This document shows, in pieces, positions 23,690 to 32,300 of a stretch of DNA of 64,000 nt. The notes under the pieces were generated by a model that worked only from the letters and a program-made list of their open reading frames with translations, was not told the origin of the DNA and did not search any database. Every line of letters starts with the position of its first letter. Positions within the stretch are counted from its first letter, which is position 1. The stretch lies in contig JAOXFI010000003.1 in assembly GCA_029232285.1 (NCBI GenBank), positions 1-64,000 of the forward strand. Direction: 5' to 3'. The DNA is from Agmasoma carcini (nom. nud.). Its lineage: Eukaryota > Microsporidia > Thelohaniidae. The position numbers were made by a program, and so were the translations under genes.

Positions 23690-24115
23690 GGAAAGTGAAA
23701 AATTTATAACAATGATTAATCAAAGTTTTATTACAAAGAGGAATACCATGTGGAGAGGTGTTGGCATTATTGACACATGTAATAAACCTTTGAAATTTTA
23801 TGTTTAAGTAGTTTCTGATCAACTAAAAACATCCTTTTAGAATTATAAGAAAGGTAGTAAGAAATGGTAGAATTATTTAAAGTGATAAGTGGGCATCTCG
23901 TAAATATTTTGGTGTTTTTTTTCATACATATAGCACTGTTAACTATAAATATCATTTTATAAATCTTGAAAATAGTGTTCATACTAAAAATATAGGGTCG
24001 CTGTGAAATCAGTTGAAAGTAAAAAAGAGTGTATCTTTACGCGATTTAAATGATTATCTAATCGAACTGATATGGAAGAGAAATATAAGCATCATTTTTA
24101 AAAATAAAAAAATTT
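23690..24115 (+). mobile_element. Second Merlin/ISXO2-like transposase fragment
   Basis: A separate fragment downstream of the 22,450 relic, since it repeats the same C-terminal domains. In plus-strand frames a piece reading WRGVGIIDTCNKPLKFYV is near 23,750. VNYKYHFINLENSVHTKNIGS follows near 23,940-24,000 and WNQLKVKKSVSLRDLNDYLI near 24,010-24,060. These are the block before the second Asp, the NHxxxFVDPxTGxHTxxIE region and the C-terminal helix. Internal stops; an N-terminal half is not evident. Confidence 0.75.
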
Positions 24116-24119
24116 ACTC

Positions 24120-24800
24120 AATAGGGGTAAACCCTAATCAATCTTGAGTAGGTAAACCCCGACTTGATCCAAAAAAATCAGTCACATCCCAAAATAATCA
24201 TTTTTAGTGAACCAACAAATATTAGTATTTGGGGTTTTTAGTATTATATTCTCTTGTTGTTTTACGAATTTACAGAAAAACCTGTGAAAATTATATATTC
24301 TCTATTGATGTGAATAACAGCCGTTAGAGAAATGTTTATTAAACTCAATTTAGTTATCTTATTGTTAATATGGTGGTTTACATAACCTCACAATGGCTTA
24401 CTAATTGCTATCATACTCATTTTTCATAAAACCCATTGGATAAAAATATAGTAAATCTTTTATAGTCAAGATAATTTACATGGGTGAAATAATTCTGGAT
24501 GGGTTTGTTTTTTGACTTTGTAAAGTTTAAAAATGTTACGAAAAACAGTTTTAATGTCATCAAAATTAACAAAAGTTAGTCAGTTTATGTAATTTCAAAA
24601 ATTACTTTGCTTAATATGAATATTTTGGAAATAGTTGCAGACAACCAACCTTTCTGACTAAGTTACGCAAATAAATCTATTTGATATGATTTTAACTAAT
24701 ATTTGAGTATAAAATTTTTTGTATAAGCTAATATTGAATGCCAGTTTAAGTCAAATAAGATAAAAAACATAAGACACTGCAAGAAGTTCGGATCATGTCT
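24120..24800. other. Intergenic, nothing recognised
   Basis: AT-rich spacer. Near 24,122-24,165 two short GGGGTAAACCCT / GTAAACCCCGA motifs occur; they may be a transposon end but have no visible partner. Confidence 0.35.
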
Positions 24801-24809
24801 GTTATTTTT

Positions 24810-25440
24810 TGAAAATTACTTATAATGATGAAAACGGTTGAATTTGAGGGGAAGATATACCAAACTGATAAACATGAGTACTAAAAATTTAATGGTTTTT
24901 ATATTTGTAATAAATGCGGCACATCGTATAAAAACAAATAGGGAAAGGTAAGATATTGTAAAAACTATAAAATATATTATTACGTAAGAATTGTGTGTTT
25001 CTTTAAATATTTTCATATGATTTAAATTTTTAATATTAAATATGCATCAAAAGTCACAAGGTTTCATATTTTAGTTATTTTTCATATTATTTTCTTAGCG
25101 GTCCCAACACCGTTGATGAAACGATGCTAAACTATATTCTTAGGTCATTGAGGGAAATCAACTTCAAATTAACCCGATACACTTTGAATTGTTAAGAATA
25201 AAGAAAATATAAAATGAATATTTGCTGTTGCTATTTCTGATAAAAAGAACCCCATATTAATTCTTGATATTTTTAGGTAAGTTGTCTAGTATTCAACAAT
25301 ATGGAACGATATGCCATAAATATGAATTTGTAAATTAGTTTTCCAGGAATAATACACAATCAGTAAAATTATTTAAAAATGAAAAAAATACCAAAATTGT
25401 TTCAATATAAATAACAGAGATTCTTTAATTGATGTCTATT
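24810..25440 (+). mobile_element. Merlin/ISXO2-like transposase relic (same type as 7560-8160)
   Basis: Plus-strand frame at about 24,880 reads CNKCGTSYKNK and then KVRYC, the N-terminal zinc ribbon of an ISXO2-like/Merlin enzyme. Near 25,115 VDETMLNYILRS (first catalytic block) follows, then an MNICCCYF-like stretch, and HKYEFVN (the FVDP region) near 25,310. DNA similarity with 7560-8160 continues to the GATTCTTTAATTGATGTCTA end near 25,430. Decayed. Confidence 0.7.
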
Positions 25441-25444
25441 TAAA

Positions 25445-26090
25445 ATAGAATTATAGTTTTTATTTTTATTGTAGTAAACTCTCTGACCTGATCCTAATAA
25501 TAGGTTTTAGCTCAAAGAAGAATACATAAAAACTATGAAAATGTTTTATAATATATTGGGGTTACGTGTTAGATAAAGGATTATTAAACTTAGTGTTAAT
25601 AAATAAAAGATTGAATTCAAATAATTTATATCTTTTGTAAAAATAATATATTTTATCATATTGTCATGACTCGCTATTATGGGTTGATCTAAAAGGTGTT
25701 GTATGTAAATAGATTTGATATCAATTGATTTATTTTCTATTTCTGAAGTTGATGTTTCTCCATTGAACGATAAAATAAATTTATATTCCTTTTTAAGTAA
25801 CTGGTTATATCTTTAGAGATTTAAACTTTTCAACATGATAACATTTCTATGCTGATAAGATTGTATTTATTAAAAATGGTGTTAATGTTATGAATTGACT
25901 ACCTTAATCATTAAAATTATATTTAAATCATTGAATGATGGTGTAATGTATAATAATATTTTGTTAAAATTGATTTCTATCATGATAAATAGTGTTGAAA
26001 CGGTTATCAAAGCAATTGGTGATCTAATAAGTTATATTTAAAACCTAAACTTATTATTTATGTATGATTACAATTCTTTTATTATTAACA
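25445..26090. other. Intergenic, nothing recognised
   Basis: AT-rich spacer before the fifth family gene. No open frame or RNA supported. It marks the end of the transposon-rich half of the window. Confidence 0.4.
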
Positions 26091-26105
26091 ATTTAAAAAA
26101 TTATC

Positions 26106-26519
26106 ATGTTGAAAATTTTTCAAAAAAAATCAAATACTAAAGCCATGTTAGAGAATGATATATCTTTCTGTATAATTATTAAAAGACTGCTAATACTATT
26201 GAAGATACATGCTTTGCTTAGTATTTTATTCAATACAGCTATAATGGGATCACCAGTAGATAACTCTGCTATTACTACATCTACAGTTATAACTACACCC
26301 ACTGTTATATATAATGATCAAATTATATTCGAAATCATACTTTTATGGTTAATGACAGCCATTGTTACGATTAGTATATTATATAATATTCATGAGTATA
26401 TTGAATATATAAAAGAAAATGATGAAGATAAAATCAAAAATGTTAATATTCATTTGATATTACTTGTAATAAGTATAATATTATTTATTTCATTAATTCT
26501 TGTTATATATGCTATTTAA
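26106..26519 (+). CDS. Small membrane protein family, divergent member, 137 aa
   Basis: Divergent member of the family at 15,862/18,075/20,455. The leader is shortened (MLKIFQKKSNTKAMLENDIS) but keeps IIIKRLLILLKI and the junction ILFNTAIMG-SPVDNSA. A Thr/Val-rich segment follows (ITTSTVITTPTVIY). The first membrane segment is at about residues 76-98 and the second at about 115-137, separated by an acidic/basic loop (KENDEDKIKN) rather than the basic loop of the close copies. Starts at an AATTTAAAAAATTATC-ATG element. It lies at the boundary with the gene-dense region, tail-to-tail with the next gene. Function unknown. Confidence 0.78.
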   Translation: MLKIFQKKSNTKAMLENDISFCIIIKRLLILLKIHALLSILFNTAIMGSPVDNSAITTSTVITTPTVIYNDQIIFEIILLWLMTAIVTISILYNIHEYIEYIKENDEDKIKNVNIHLILLVISIILFISLILVIYAI

Positions 26520-26605
26520 CAATAAAAAATTTATAATAATTTTTCATAATTTTCATAATAATAATTTTATATAATAATTTAACACAAAATAATACAAAAT
26601 AACTT

Positions 26606-28315
26606 TCATTTCAATCTCATAAGGCAAGTTCGTAAAAATTTTCTTCTGCTTACACAATTATCATCAGAATTTCCCAAATATTTTTTTACTGTCTCTTTTA
26701 TTTCTACTGATGCCTCTAACAACTTAATAGTATTATCATGATTTAAAGAATCAAATATTTGTGTACAATCTTCTTCTAATGCCTCCATACATTTACATAT
26801 CCCCATAAATGTAATTTTATCATTCCAGTTAGACTCAGATAAAGATCTTTTGAAAAAACACAATATTTGTGTTTTCAACTGTGGCCTCTTCTTTAACAAC
26901 AACAAAATAGTCTTCATTTTCAAAAAAGACGTGATCTTTTCTAATGACTTCATCCCAAAAATCCAATCTTCATCACTTATCTTACTAGATAATACACAAT
27001 TCGATATCATTTTACCTCCTAAGCTAATATCTTTAACCTTATGAATAGCAACCAAAAGCTCTTGTGGATGATTATTCCTTAGAAGCGTCTCTATTGTAAA
27101 ATCCTTAATAAAAAAAATCTTTAATTGGTCTTCAATCTCAGAAATGCTAAAATAATGAATCAATGAATGAAAAAATTCTTTTTTATATGCAAAATTCATC
27201 ATAACATAATCCTTAAGATCTCCAGTAAACCTTATTATCTTACATAAAGTATTAAAAAACATTATAAATTTGTTTTCTTTCTCATTCCTCTTAATAAAGC
27301 TAAGAATTACATTTTCTTCTTTTTTAGCTAAAATTTTACAAAAATTATTCATATCGTGCTGACTTTTGATCTTGATTAGGGCCTTTTCAGAAAACTCAGC
27401 ACTTTTATCACATAAATTAATAAGTTCATCAGTAGAAAGCTCAAGATCATCAATATAATACGAGAAATAAGTTGATAGTTCAGATACTTTCTCTAAAAAG
27501 AACCTACGACTCATACCAAGGATGTTAGACTTGAAGGCTTTAATTATTGAGAGGATAAGATGTGGTCTTTCAACAGCTATAGTGTGCAATATATTCCAAT
27601 TATAATCTTTTATCTGAGGAAGAATCTTATCAATGTCAACAGTAGGAAGGGAAGTGATTATATTTTCTTTAAAATATCTTTTATCACTATAAATTGTATC
27701 ATTCATTTCATTATATAAGTCAATATTTACAAAAAATAATCTTGAAAAATATAATTTTGAAATATCTTTTTGATCAACTAAAAACCCCAAAATATTATTT
27801 ATATCTGATTTATCAGAAAGAAATACCAAATGTTTAACAAATAACTCTTTATCAATGCAGAGATACCCTTTAAGGTTTTCAATAAGATTTAATTCAGAAA
27901 TATTAAAGTTGATATTAAGGGATAGATTTATGCTATTGTTGATTTCATGGTTAGTTCTTCTGACTAGAGTTTCAATGATTAATTCTTTTAAATCAGTGAG
28001 GGTGTCTGTGTTTTGCTTGGTGGATGTTTTTTCTAGGGATACTAAAGATTTAGGATTGTTTAGATATTCCTTATGGTGTGGTGGTATGACATTTTGAAGT
28101 TTGTTATGAATTTTGAATAATATTTCATAAATTTTTTTGATGTTTTCACTTCTGACCAATAAAGGATTGTCGTATAAGTGAAAAAACAAGGCAAGAACAC
28201 ACATAGTGTCAATATTATCAAAGTTAGATAAGATAGAGTCTAAAATAACGATCTTTTTATCATCTTTATGGTTGTTTATACAGAAGAGATCGTTTTTAGC
28301 TTGATAGTTGTTCAT
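26606..28315 (-). CDS. Unknown conserved-looking protein, 569 aa, all-helical
   Basis: Long, intact minus-strand frame, not recognised. Composition and spacing of hydrophobics suggest an all-alpha protein, perhaps helical repeats of HEAT or similar type; there is no signal peptide, membrane helix, zinc motif or catalytic signature that I can see. Cys residues are scattered and unpaired. The start at 28,315 follows a TTAAAAATATTTTCC element on the minus strand, two to five bases before the ATG, matching the usage at other genes. It converges with the family gene at 26,106 (86 bp between stops) and is followed upstream by a minisatellite and the Sld5-like gene. Scaffold or nuclear-pore-type proteins are possible but unsupported. 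Confidence 0.85.
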   Translation of the reverse strand: MNNYQAKNDLFCINNHKDDKKIVILDSILSNFDNIDTMCVLALFFHLYDNPLLVRSENIKKIYEILFKIHNKLQNVIPPHHKEYLNNPKSLVSLEKTSTKQNTDTLTDLKELIIETLVRRTNHEINNSINLSLNINFNISELNLIENLKGYLCIDKELFVKHLVFLSDKSDINNILGFLVDQKDISKLYFSRLFFVNIDLYNEMNDTIYSDKRYFKENIITSLPTVDIDKILPQIKDYNWNILHTIAVERPHLILSIIKAFKSNILGMSRRFFLEKVSELSTYFSYYIDDLELSTDELINLCDKSAEFSEKALIKIKSQHDMNNFCKILAKKEENVILSFIKRNEKENKFIMFFNTLCKIIRFTGDLKDYVMMNFAYKKEFFHSLIHYFSISEIEDQLKIFFIKDFTIETLLRNNHPQELLVAIHKVKDISLGGKMISNCVLSSKISDEDWIFGMKSLEKITSFLKMKTILLLLKKRPQLKTQILCFFKRSLSESNWNDKITFMGICKCMEALEEDCTQIFDSLNHDNTIKLLEASVEIKETVKKYLGNSDDNCVSRRKFLRTCLMRLK

Positions 28316-28424
28316 TGGATGGAAAATATTTTTAAGAATTTATATGAAAAAATGTGTAATAATTTTATTATAAAATATTTATTAAATAAATACCTAACAC
28401 AACTATTTATTAAGAACTAATCTT

Positions 28425-28556
28425 GAATAATCTAACATATAACCTAATATACCCTAACATATAGCCTAACATAACCTAACCTAACATATAGCCTAATATA
28501 TAGCCTAATATAACCTAATATATAACCTAATATAGCCCAATATAATAACCCAACCA
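28425..28556. repeat. Minisatellite, CCTAATATA-type
   Basis: Imperfect tandem repeats of about 10-12 bp: ACCTAATATA, AGCCTAATATA, ACCCTAACATAT and variants, filling the gap between the unknown gene and the Sld5-like gene. Superficially telomere-like (CCTAA) but irregular. Confidence 0.75.
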
Positions 28557-28558
28557 TA

Positions 28559-29035
28559 TTACACAAATTCAATCATTCCATTTAAAAAAAAATCAAATAC
28601 ATCAGAAACTCTTGCTATATAAAAGTCACCTGCCTGTACATTAACAGTCTCACCATCAATCACAATCCTTTTCAAATTATCTAAAGCAATAAATCCAATA
28701 TATTCAGATTTGCTATCATCTTTATCACCAATCATATCTTCCTTTAATAAAAGCTGCTTATATTTTCTATACATATTTCTCTCAGAAATATTCATCAAAT
28801 TCTCGTCACAGTACAAATTACCAACGATTTTCCTAAATCTACACTTCAAGTAACTTTTTATATAAAATTTTATCCTGTCCTGTTCAATTTCAGATAAGAG
28901 ATTAATTGTTTGGTTGGTGTAAGTACAAGAAGGTGTATCTTTGATCATGTTGTTGTATTTATCGATCACTGTACAATATGGAAGCAACCTTTTAGTTGCT
29001 TTTTCATTGGTGAAGGCCAAGATTAGTTGATCCAT
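28559..29035 (-). CDS. SLD5: GINS complex subunit Sld5 (GINS4) homologue
   Basis: Sld5 is one of the four GINS subunits that join Cdc45 and Mcm2-7 to form the replicative helicase. The 158-residue protein keeps the helical A domain with the pattern LLSEIEQDRIKFYIKSYLKCRFRKI (about residues 48-72), which corresponds to the 'E-x-x-R-x-x-F-x-x-R-S-Y-x-R-x-R-x-x-K-I' signature of Sld5. It also keeps a C-terminal beta-rich B domain (about 110-158) that ends VNVQAGDFYIARVSDVFDFF and a short tail, like other Sld5 proteins. It is shorter than usual (about 220 residues in yeast and human), by trimming at the N-terminus and linker, as is normal for microsporidia. The minus-strand start follows AAAAAATTTTC. 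Family call is from motif memory. Confidence 0.72.
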   Translation of the reverse strand: MDQLILAFTNEKATKRLLPYCTVIDKYNNMIKDTPSCTYTNQTINLLSEIEQDRIKFYIKSYLKCRFRKIVGNLYCDENLMNISERNMYRKYKQLLLKEDMIGDKDDSKSEYIGFIALDNLKRIVIDGETVNVQAGDFYIARVSDVFDFFLNGMIEFV

Positions 29036-29099
29036 GAAAATTTTTTTTCAAGTTGTTTTATTATAGAAAAATTATTATAAAAATTATACATAAGGATTA

Positions 29100-29548
29100 T
29101 AAATTTATTTACTTTATATAATAAGATCAAAATATTTACCTACAAAAGGATAAAACCCCAAAAAATAAAAGATATCAACAATAAAGAGAGACGAATGTCA
29201 TACACTTATATTGTTGTGATAAAATACTTATAAAAGCAGAAAATCATATTCTATATGATACGGTTAGTTAGTGTCTACGAACTTGGTCCATATTATATAT
29301 TCAAGACAAGTGTCTATCGTTTCAACCCATAAGTTTTTTTAACTTTATACTAATACCACATTTATTCATAATAAAAATAAATCACTTTTGTATATAAATT
29401 ATTAAAGGCTTATGCTTTATACTTTCCTTATTAATATTTATAATTATCAATGTATATCTAATCATATCATTATTAAACATACACACTCACCTTTAATAAT
29501 CCATATACTTTAAACAAAATTTTTAAAATTAAATTTTCAAAGTAATAA
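29100..29548. other. Intergenic spacer with a scrap of dispersed repeat
   Basis: Spacer between divergent Sld5-like and uL2 genes. Around 29,130-29,275 the text GGATAAAACCCCAAAAAATA, CATACACTTATATTGTTGTGATAAAA and AATCATATTC recalls the middle of the dispersed repeat seen at 8620 and elsewhere; a short, weak match. Confidence 0.35.
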
Positions 29549-29570
29549 ATTTTTTAAAAAATTTTTATCC
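29545..29570 (+). promoter_or_regulatory. AAATTT-type start element of uL2
   Basis: A T-run/A-run palindrome (AAATTTTTTAAAAAATTTTT) ends in ATCC directly before the uL2 ATG. It is the longest and most regular instance of this element in the window, fitting a highly expressed ribosomal gene. Role inferred. Confidence 0.6.
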
Positions 29571-30290
29571 ATGTCGAAGGTCATAAGACAGATCCGTAAT
29601 AGAAAGTTCAAATTGAGACTAAATAAGCAATTCATCAATCCTTCTTATCCTGTTCAACAGAAAAACTGCACTGGTTTAGTCAAAGAATTATTCCACGAGT
29701 CTGGTAGAGGTTGTCCCCTCGTCCTTCTTGAAGTTGATGGTCAAACCTACAATGTTGTAGCCACCGAAGGAATATCAGTCGGACAAACAATAGAAATTGG
29801 TAATGACGTTCCATGTGTCATTGGCAATCGTACAAGTCTAAAAAACATTCCACTCGGTTCATTCGTTAACTCTGTTGAATATCAGCCATTTGATGGTGGT
29901 AAGGCTGCTATGACTGCTGGTGCCTTCTGTACTATCGTTGATTTTAAAAAGGAAATAAATACAACCGTCCTAAGATATCCTTCTGGTATCAAGAGAGAGT
30001 TCTCTGGAGACTGTAGAGCTGTTATTGGTATTTGTTCTGGTGCTGGTATCACAGAAAAGCCATTGTTGAAGGCTGGTACTGCTTACTATTTGAACAAGGC
30101 CAAGGGTAGGAAGTATCCAAGAGTTAGATGTGTTGCTATGAACCCTGTTGATCACGCTCACGGTGGTGGTAATCATCAACATATTGGTAAGCCAAGTACT
30201 ATTGGACGTAATGTCTGTCCTGCACAGAGGGTTGGTTTGTATGCTGCTAGACAAACAGGTAGAGCTAAGAATACAAAGAAGAATAATTAA
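29571..30290 (+). CDS. RPL8: 60S ribosomal protein uL2 (L8)
   Basis: Universal large-subunit protein uL2, which binds 23S/25S-type rRNA at the subunit interface and supports peptidyl transfer. 239 residues against about 255 in other eukaryotes. It starts with the eukaryotic GxV..QRxR-like region, here MSKVIRQIRNRKF, then an SH3-type beta barrel (about residues 33-90). The conserved C-terminal segment VRCVAMNPVDHAHGGGNHQHIG lies around 187-208, containing the invariant HGGGNHQHIG loop next to the peptidyl-transferase centre, and is followed by PSTIGR. The gene has a less AT-rich codon choice than its neighbours, as expected for high expression. No intron is seen. Divergent from the Sld5-like gene. 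Confidence 0.95.
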   Translation: MSKVIRQIRNRKFKLRLNKQFINPSYPVQQKNCTGLVKELFHESGRGCPLVLLEVDGQTYNVVATEGISVGQTIEIGNDVPCVIGNRTSLKNIPLGSFVNSVEYQPFDGGKAAMTAGAFCTIVDFKKEINTTVLRYPSGIKREFSGDCRAVIGICSGAGITEKPLLKAGTAYYLNKAKGRKYPRVRCVAMNPVDHAHGGGNHQHIGKPSTIGRNVCPAQRVGLYAARQTGRAKNTKKNN

Positions 30291-30846
30291 AATCGTTTCT
30301 AATTAAGGAAAATTGTTTTTTTAAATTAACAATTTATGATGTGTGGATTATTATTAATTTAAATATAAGTTATAATCAATGTGAAGTGTTTTACGTGTAT
30401 CTTCACGGTCTTGCTTTAACCTGTTATGATTCAATTAGCAATTGTTATTATGTGGAGGTGGTCTAGACTCTCTGCATTGTTCGTGATACATTTTTAAATG
30501 AGTCTAACTATGACAATATAAAAAATATTTACTTTTCTCTCTAACATTGATCATCAGTAATTTTTTATTTTAAAAAATCTTCTTAGTTGATATTTAACAA
30601 TTACAGATATATTTACTTAACATATATTTAATAAATAAATATTTTTTAAAAAATTATGATCATATACTTAACTTATTATTCTGAATATAAAATCATAAAA
30701 TTTTTATAAAATATTTTGTTTATTTTTTTTAAAAAATAAATATCAAAAATACATGCAATTTTAAATAATTAAATATATGCAATCTTTATTTATTATAAAT
30801 TTTTTGTGGTTTTGATATTTTTAATTATTTTTTTTAAAAAATTTAT
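30291..30846. other. Intergenic spacer
   Basis: AT-rich spacer with no gene. A local inverted motif around 30,395-30,480 (GTGTATCTTCACGGTC, then GGAGGTGGTCTAGACTC) is slightly richer in G+C than its surroundings but I could not make an RNA from it. The T-run/A-run start element of the next gene is at about 30,826-30,846. Confidence 0.35.
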
Positions 30847-31977
30847 ATGAAAAAGATAAGAGGAACCAACTCTCTTAATTTACTAATAAATGACAATAAG
30901 AATGCTAATAACAAGTACAAAAAGCAAATTCATCACAAATCACTGACAAATGGACTATATTCAAAGGTTAAAATGGGTATAAATCATAGATTAGACTATA
31001 TTCGCACTTATTGTAAAGGAAAGGAAGATTTTGAAGATATTAATCAAGAATTTCTTAACATTGTTGAAAATATGATAAATAAAACACCAAACATAAATAT
31101 TTCAAAATATATCAAAAGATATTTGCTGCTTAAAAGTGTTAAAGAAAATTTTGGTGACAAAGAAAACAAATCAATTTTAAATTGTAAATTTAATACTAAT
31201 ATTAAGTCATGTTCATACAATGACAATGATTTACTAAACTCGTGGAAGGTTGATAGTGACCATTTAAATACGGATCAGCACATTACTAAGTCACGTCCAT
31301 ACAACGGCAATGATTTACTAAACTCGTGGAAGGTTGATAGTGACCATTTAATGACGAATCAGCACATTGAGTTGAAAGGTGCAAGTGCTTATGATAATTT
31401 TGTTAATATTTTAAAAAATTACTGTCCAGAGCCAGAATCCAGCAGTCTTGATAAACTTATTGCTTCCTTTGATGGGGGTTCGTTTCAAGATGAAGAAGTT
31501 AAGGCCTTTATTGAAATTAACAAGATAAATAAAGAATCAAATTATTTATATACGTCTAAGCTTGATGAGATAGGTAGATACAATAGAAAAATATTTTTAA
31601 ATAATTTATCCTTAGGTGATGGTCATTTCAAAGAGTCTATAGTACTTAATCCTTGTTATAATGATGATGGGTTGCTTTATACTGCTCAGGTAAGGTTATA
31701 TCGACTGTTTTCATCTAAATTCAATTATTTGAGACGAACTTCTTTTAAACTTAAGTATAATGATAGAAGGGATGGTGTTTATATTGAAATGTATAATATT
31801 AGAGTTGAGAGTTCAAATGGGGATGAATTTTCATTTACTACAAGTGGAGATGCACCATCTGAGATGTATTTGTTTGATATTGAAGCTTTGATGTTTTATA
31901 GAATTGAATTTGATCAGATTGAGGATGCCTTAAATGTAAAAAATATTTTATCTAATAATTTTAATATCAATAAATAA
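30847..31977 (+). CDS. Unknown protein with a 28-residue tandem repeat, 376 aa
   Basis: Not recognised. The N-terminal third is basic and polar (MKKIRGTNSLNLLINDN). Residues about 123-177 contain a duplicated unit whose core DLLNSWKVDSDHL occurs twice, 28 residues (84 bp) apart, with nearly identical DNA, so the duplication is recent. The C-terminal half (about 180-376) looks like a folded mixed alpha/beta domain: it includes LDKLIASFDGGSFQDEEVKAF, several beta-like stretches (LLYTAQVRLYRLF, FKLKYNDRRDGVYIEMYNI), and a final SEMYLFDIEALMFYRIEFDQIEDA. No signal peptide or membrane helix. The start is directly after TTTTTTTTAAAAAATTTAT. Function unknown. Confidence 0.85.
   Translation: MKKIRGTNSLNLLINDNKNANNKYKKQIHHKSLTNGLYSKVKMGINHRLDYIRTYCKGKEDFEDINQEFLNIVENMINKTPNINISKYIKRYLLLKSVKENFGDKENKSILNCKFNTNIKSCSYNDNDLLNSWKVDSDHLNTDQHITKSRPYNGNDLLNSWKVDSDHLMTNQHIELKGASAYDNFVNILKNYCPEPESSSLDKLIASFDGGSFQDEEVKAFIEINKINKESNYLYTSKLDEIGRYNRKIFLNNLSLGDGHFKESIVLNPCYNDDGLLYTAQVRLYRLFSSKFNYLRRTSFKLKYNDRRDGVYIEMYNIRVESSNGDEFSFTTSGDAPSEMYLFDIEALMFYRIEFDQIEDALNVKNILSNNFNINK
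31225..31360 (+). repeat. 84-bp in-frame duplication inside the 376-aa gene
   Basis: AATGATTTACTAAACTCGTG and the following GGAAGGTTGATAGTGACCAT occur at 31,225 and again at 31,309, one 84-bp (28-codon) period apart, with few changes. The frame is kept. Confidence 0.8.
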
Positions 31978-32027
31978 ATATTTATTGTGATTATTTATGT
32001 GTTGTTATATTGTATATTGTATATTGT

Positions 32028-32122
32028 TATGCTGGCTATGTAGGCCATGTCGAGCTATATTAAGCTATATCGAACTATGCCGAGCTATGTCGGTCTATAC
32101 CATTTGTCGAACTATGTCAAGG
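32028..32122. repeat. Minisatellite, GAGCTATGTCG-type
   Basis: Imperfect repeats of about 11-12 bp (GGCTATGTAG, GAGCTATATT, GAACTATGCC, GAGCTATGTCG, GAACTATGTC) between two plus-strand genes. Confidence 0.65.
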
Positions 32123-32231
32123 TTAGTCTAGTTGATAATGTATGAATAATTAATTTCTTATCTTAACACTATATTTGATAAATTTAAAATATCAAATAAT
32201 AAATCATTTCTCCTATTTATTTTCAATTAAC

Positions 32232-32300
32232 CTCCTTTGTCTTATTTTCTAAGGAGAAAGAATAAAAATGTTTTTAATCTCCTTTGTTATGTACAAGGAG
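32232..32300 (+). promoter_or_regulatory. Two related hairpins around the start of the PH-like gene
   Basis: CTCCTTTGTCTTATTTTCTAAGGAG (32,232-32,256, written here only by its arms CTCCTT and AAGGAG) and CTCCTTTGT then TACAAGGAG (32,279-32,300) can each fold on themselves and share the same arms. The candidate ATG at 32,268 lies between them and the second ATG (32,289) lies in the loop of the second. Could be a protein- or RNA-level control site, or chance. Confidence 0.35.

Noticed and set aside
28425..28556. CCTAA repeats as a telomere
   Set aside because: Units are irregular and the array is internal between two genes, so it is better read as a minisatellite.
29970..30254. 94-codon minus-strand frame
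   Set aside because: Antisense shadow of the uL2 gene.
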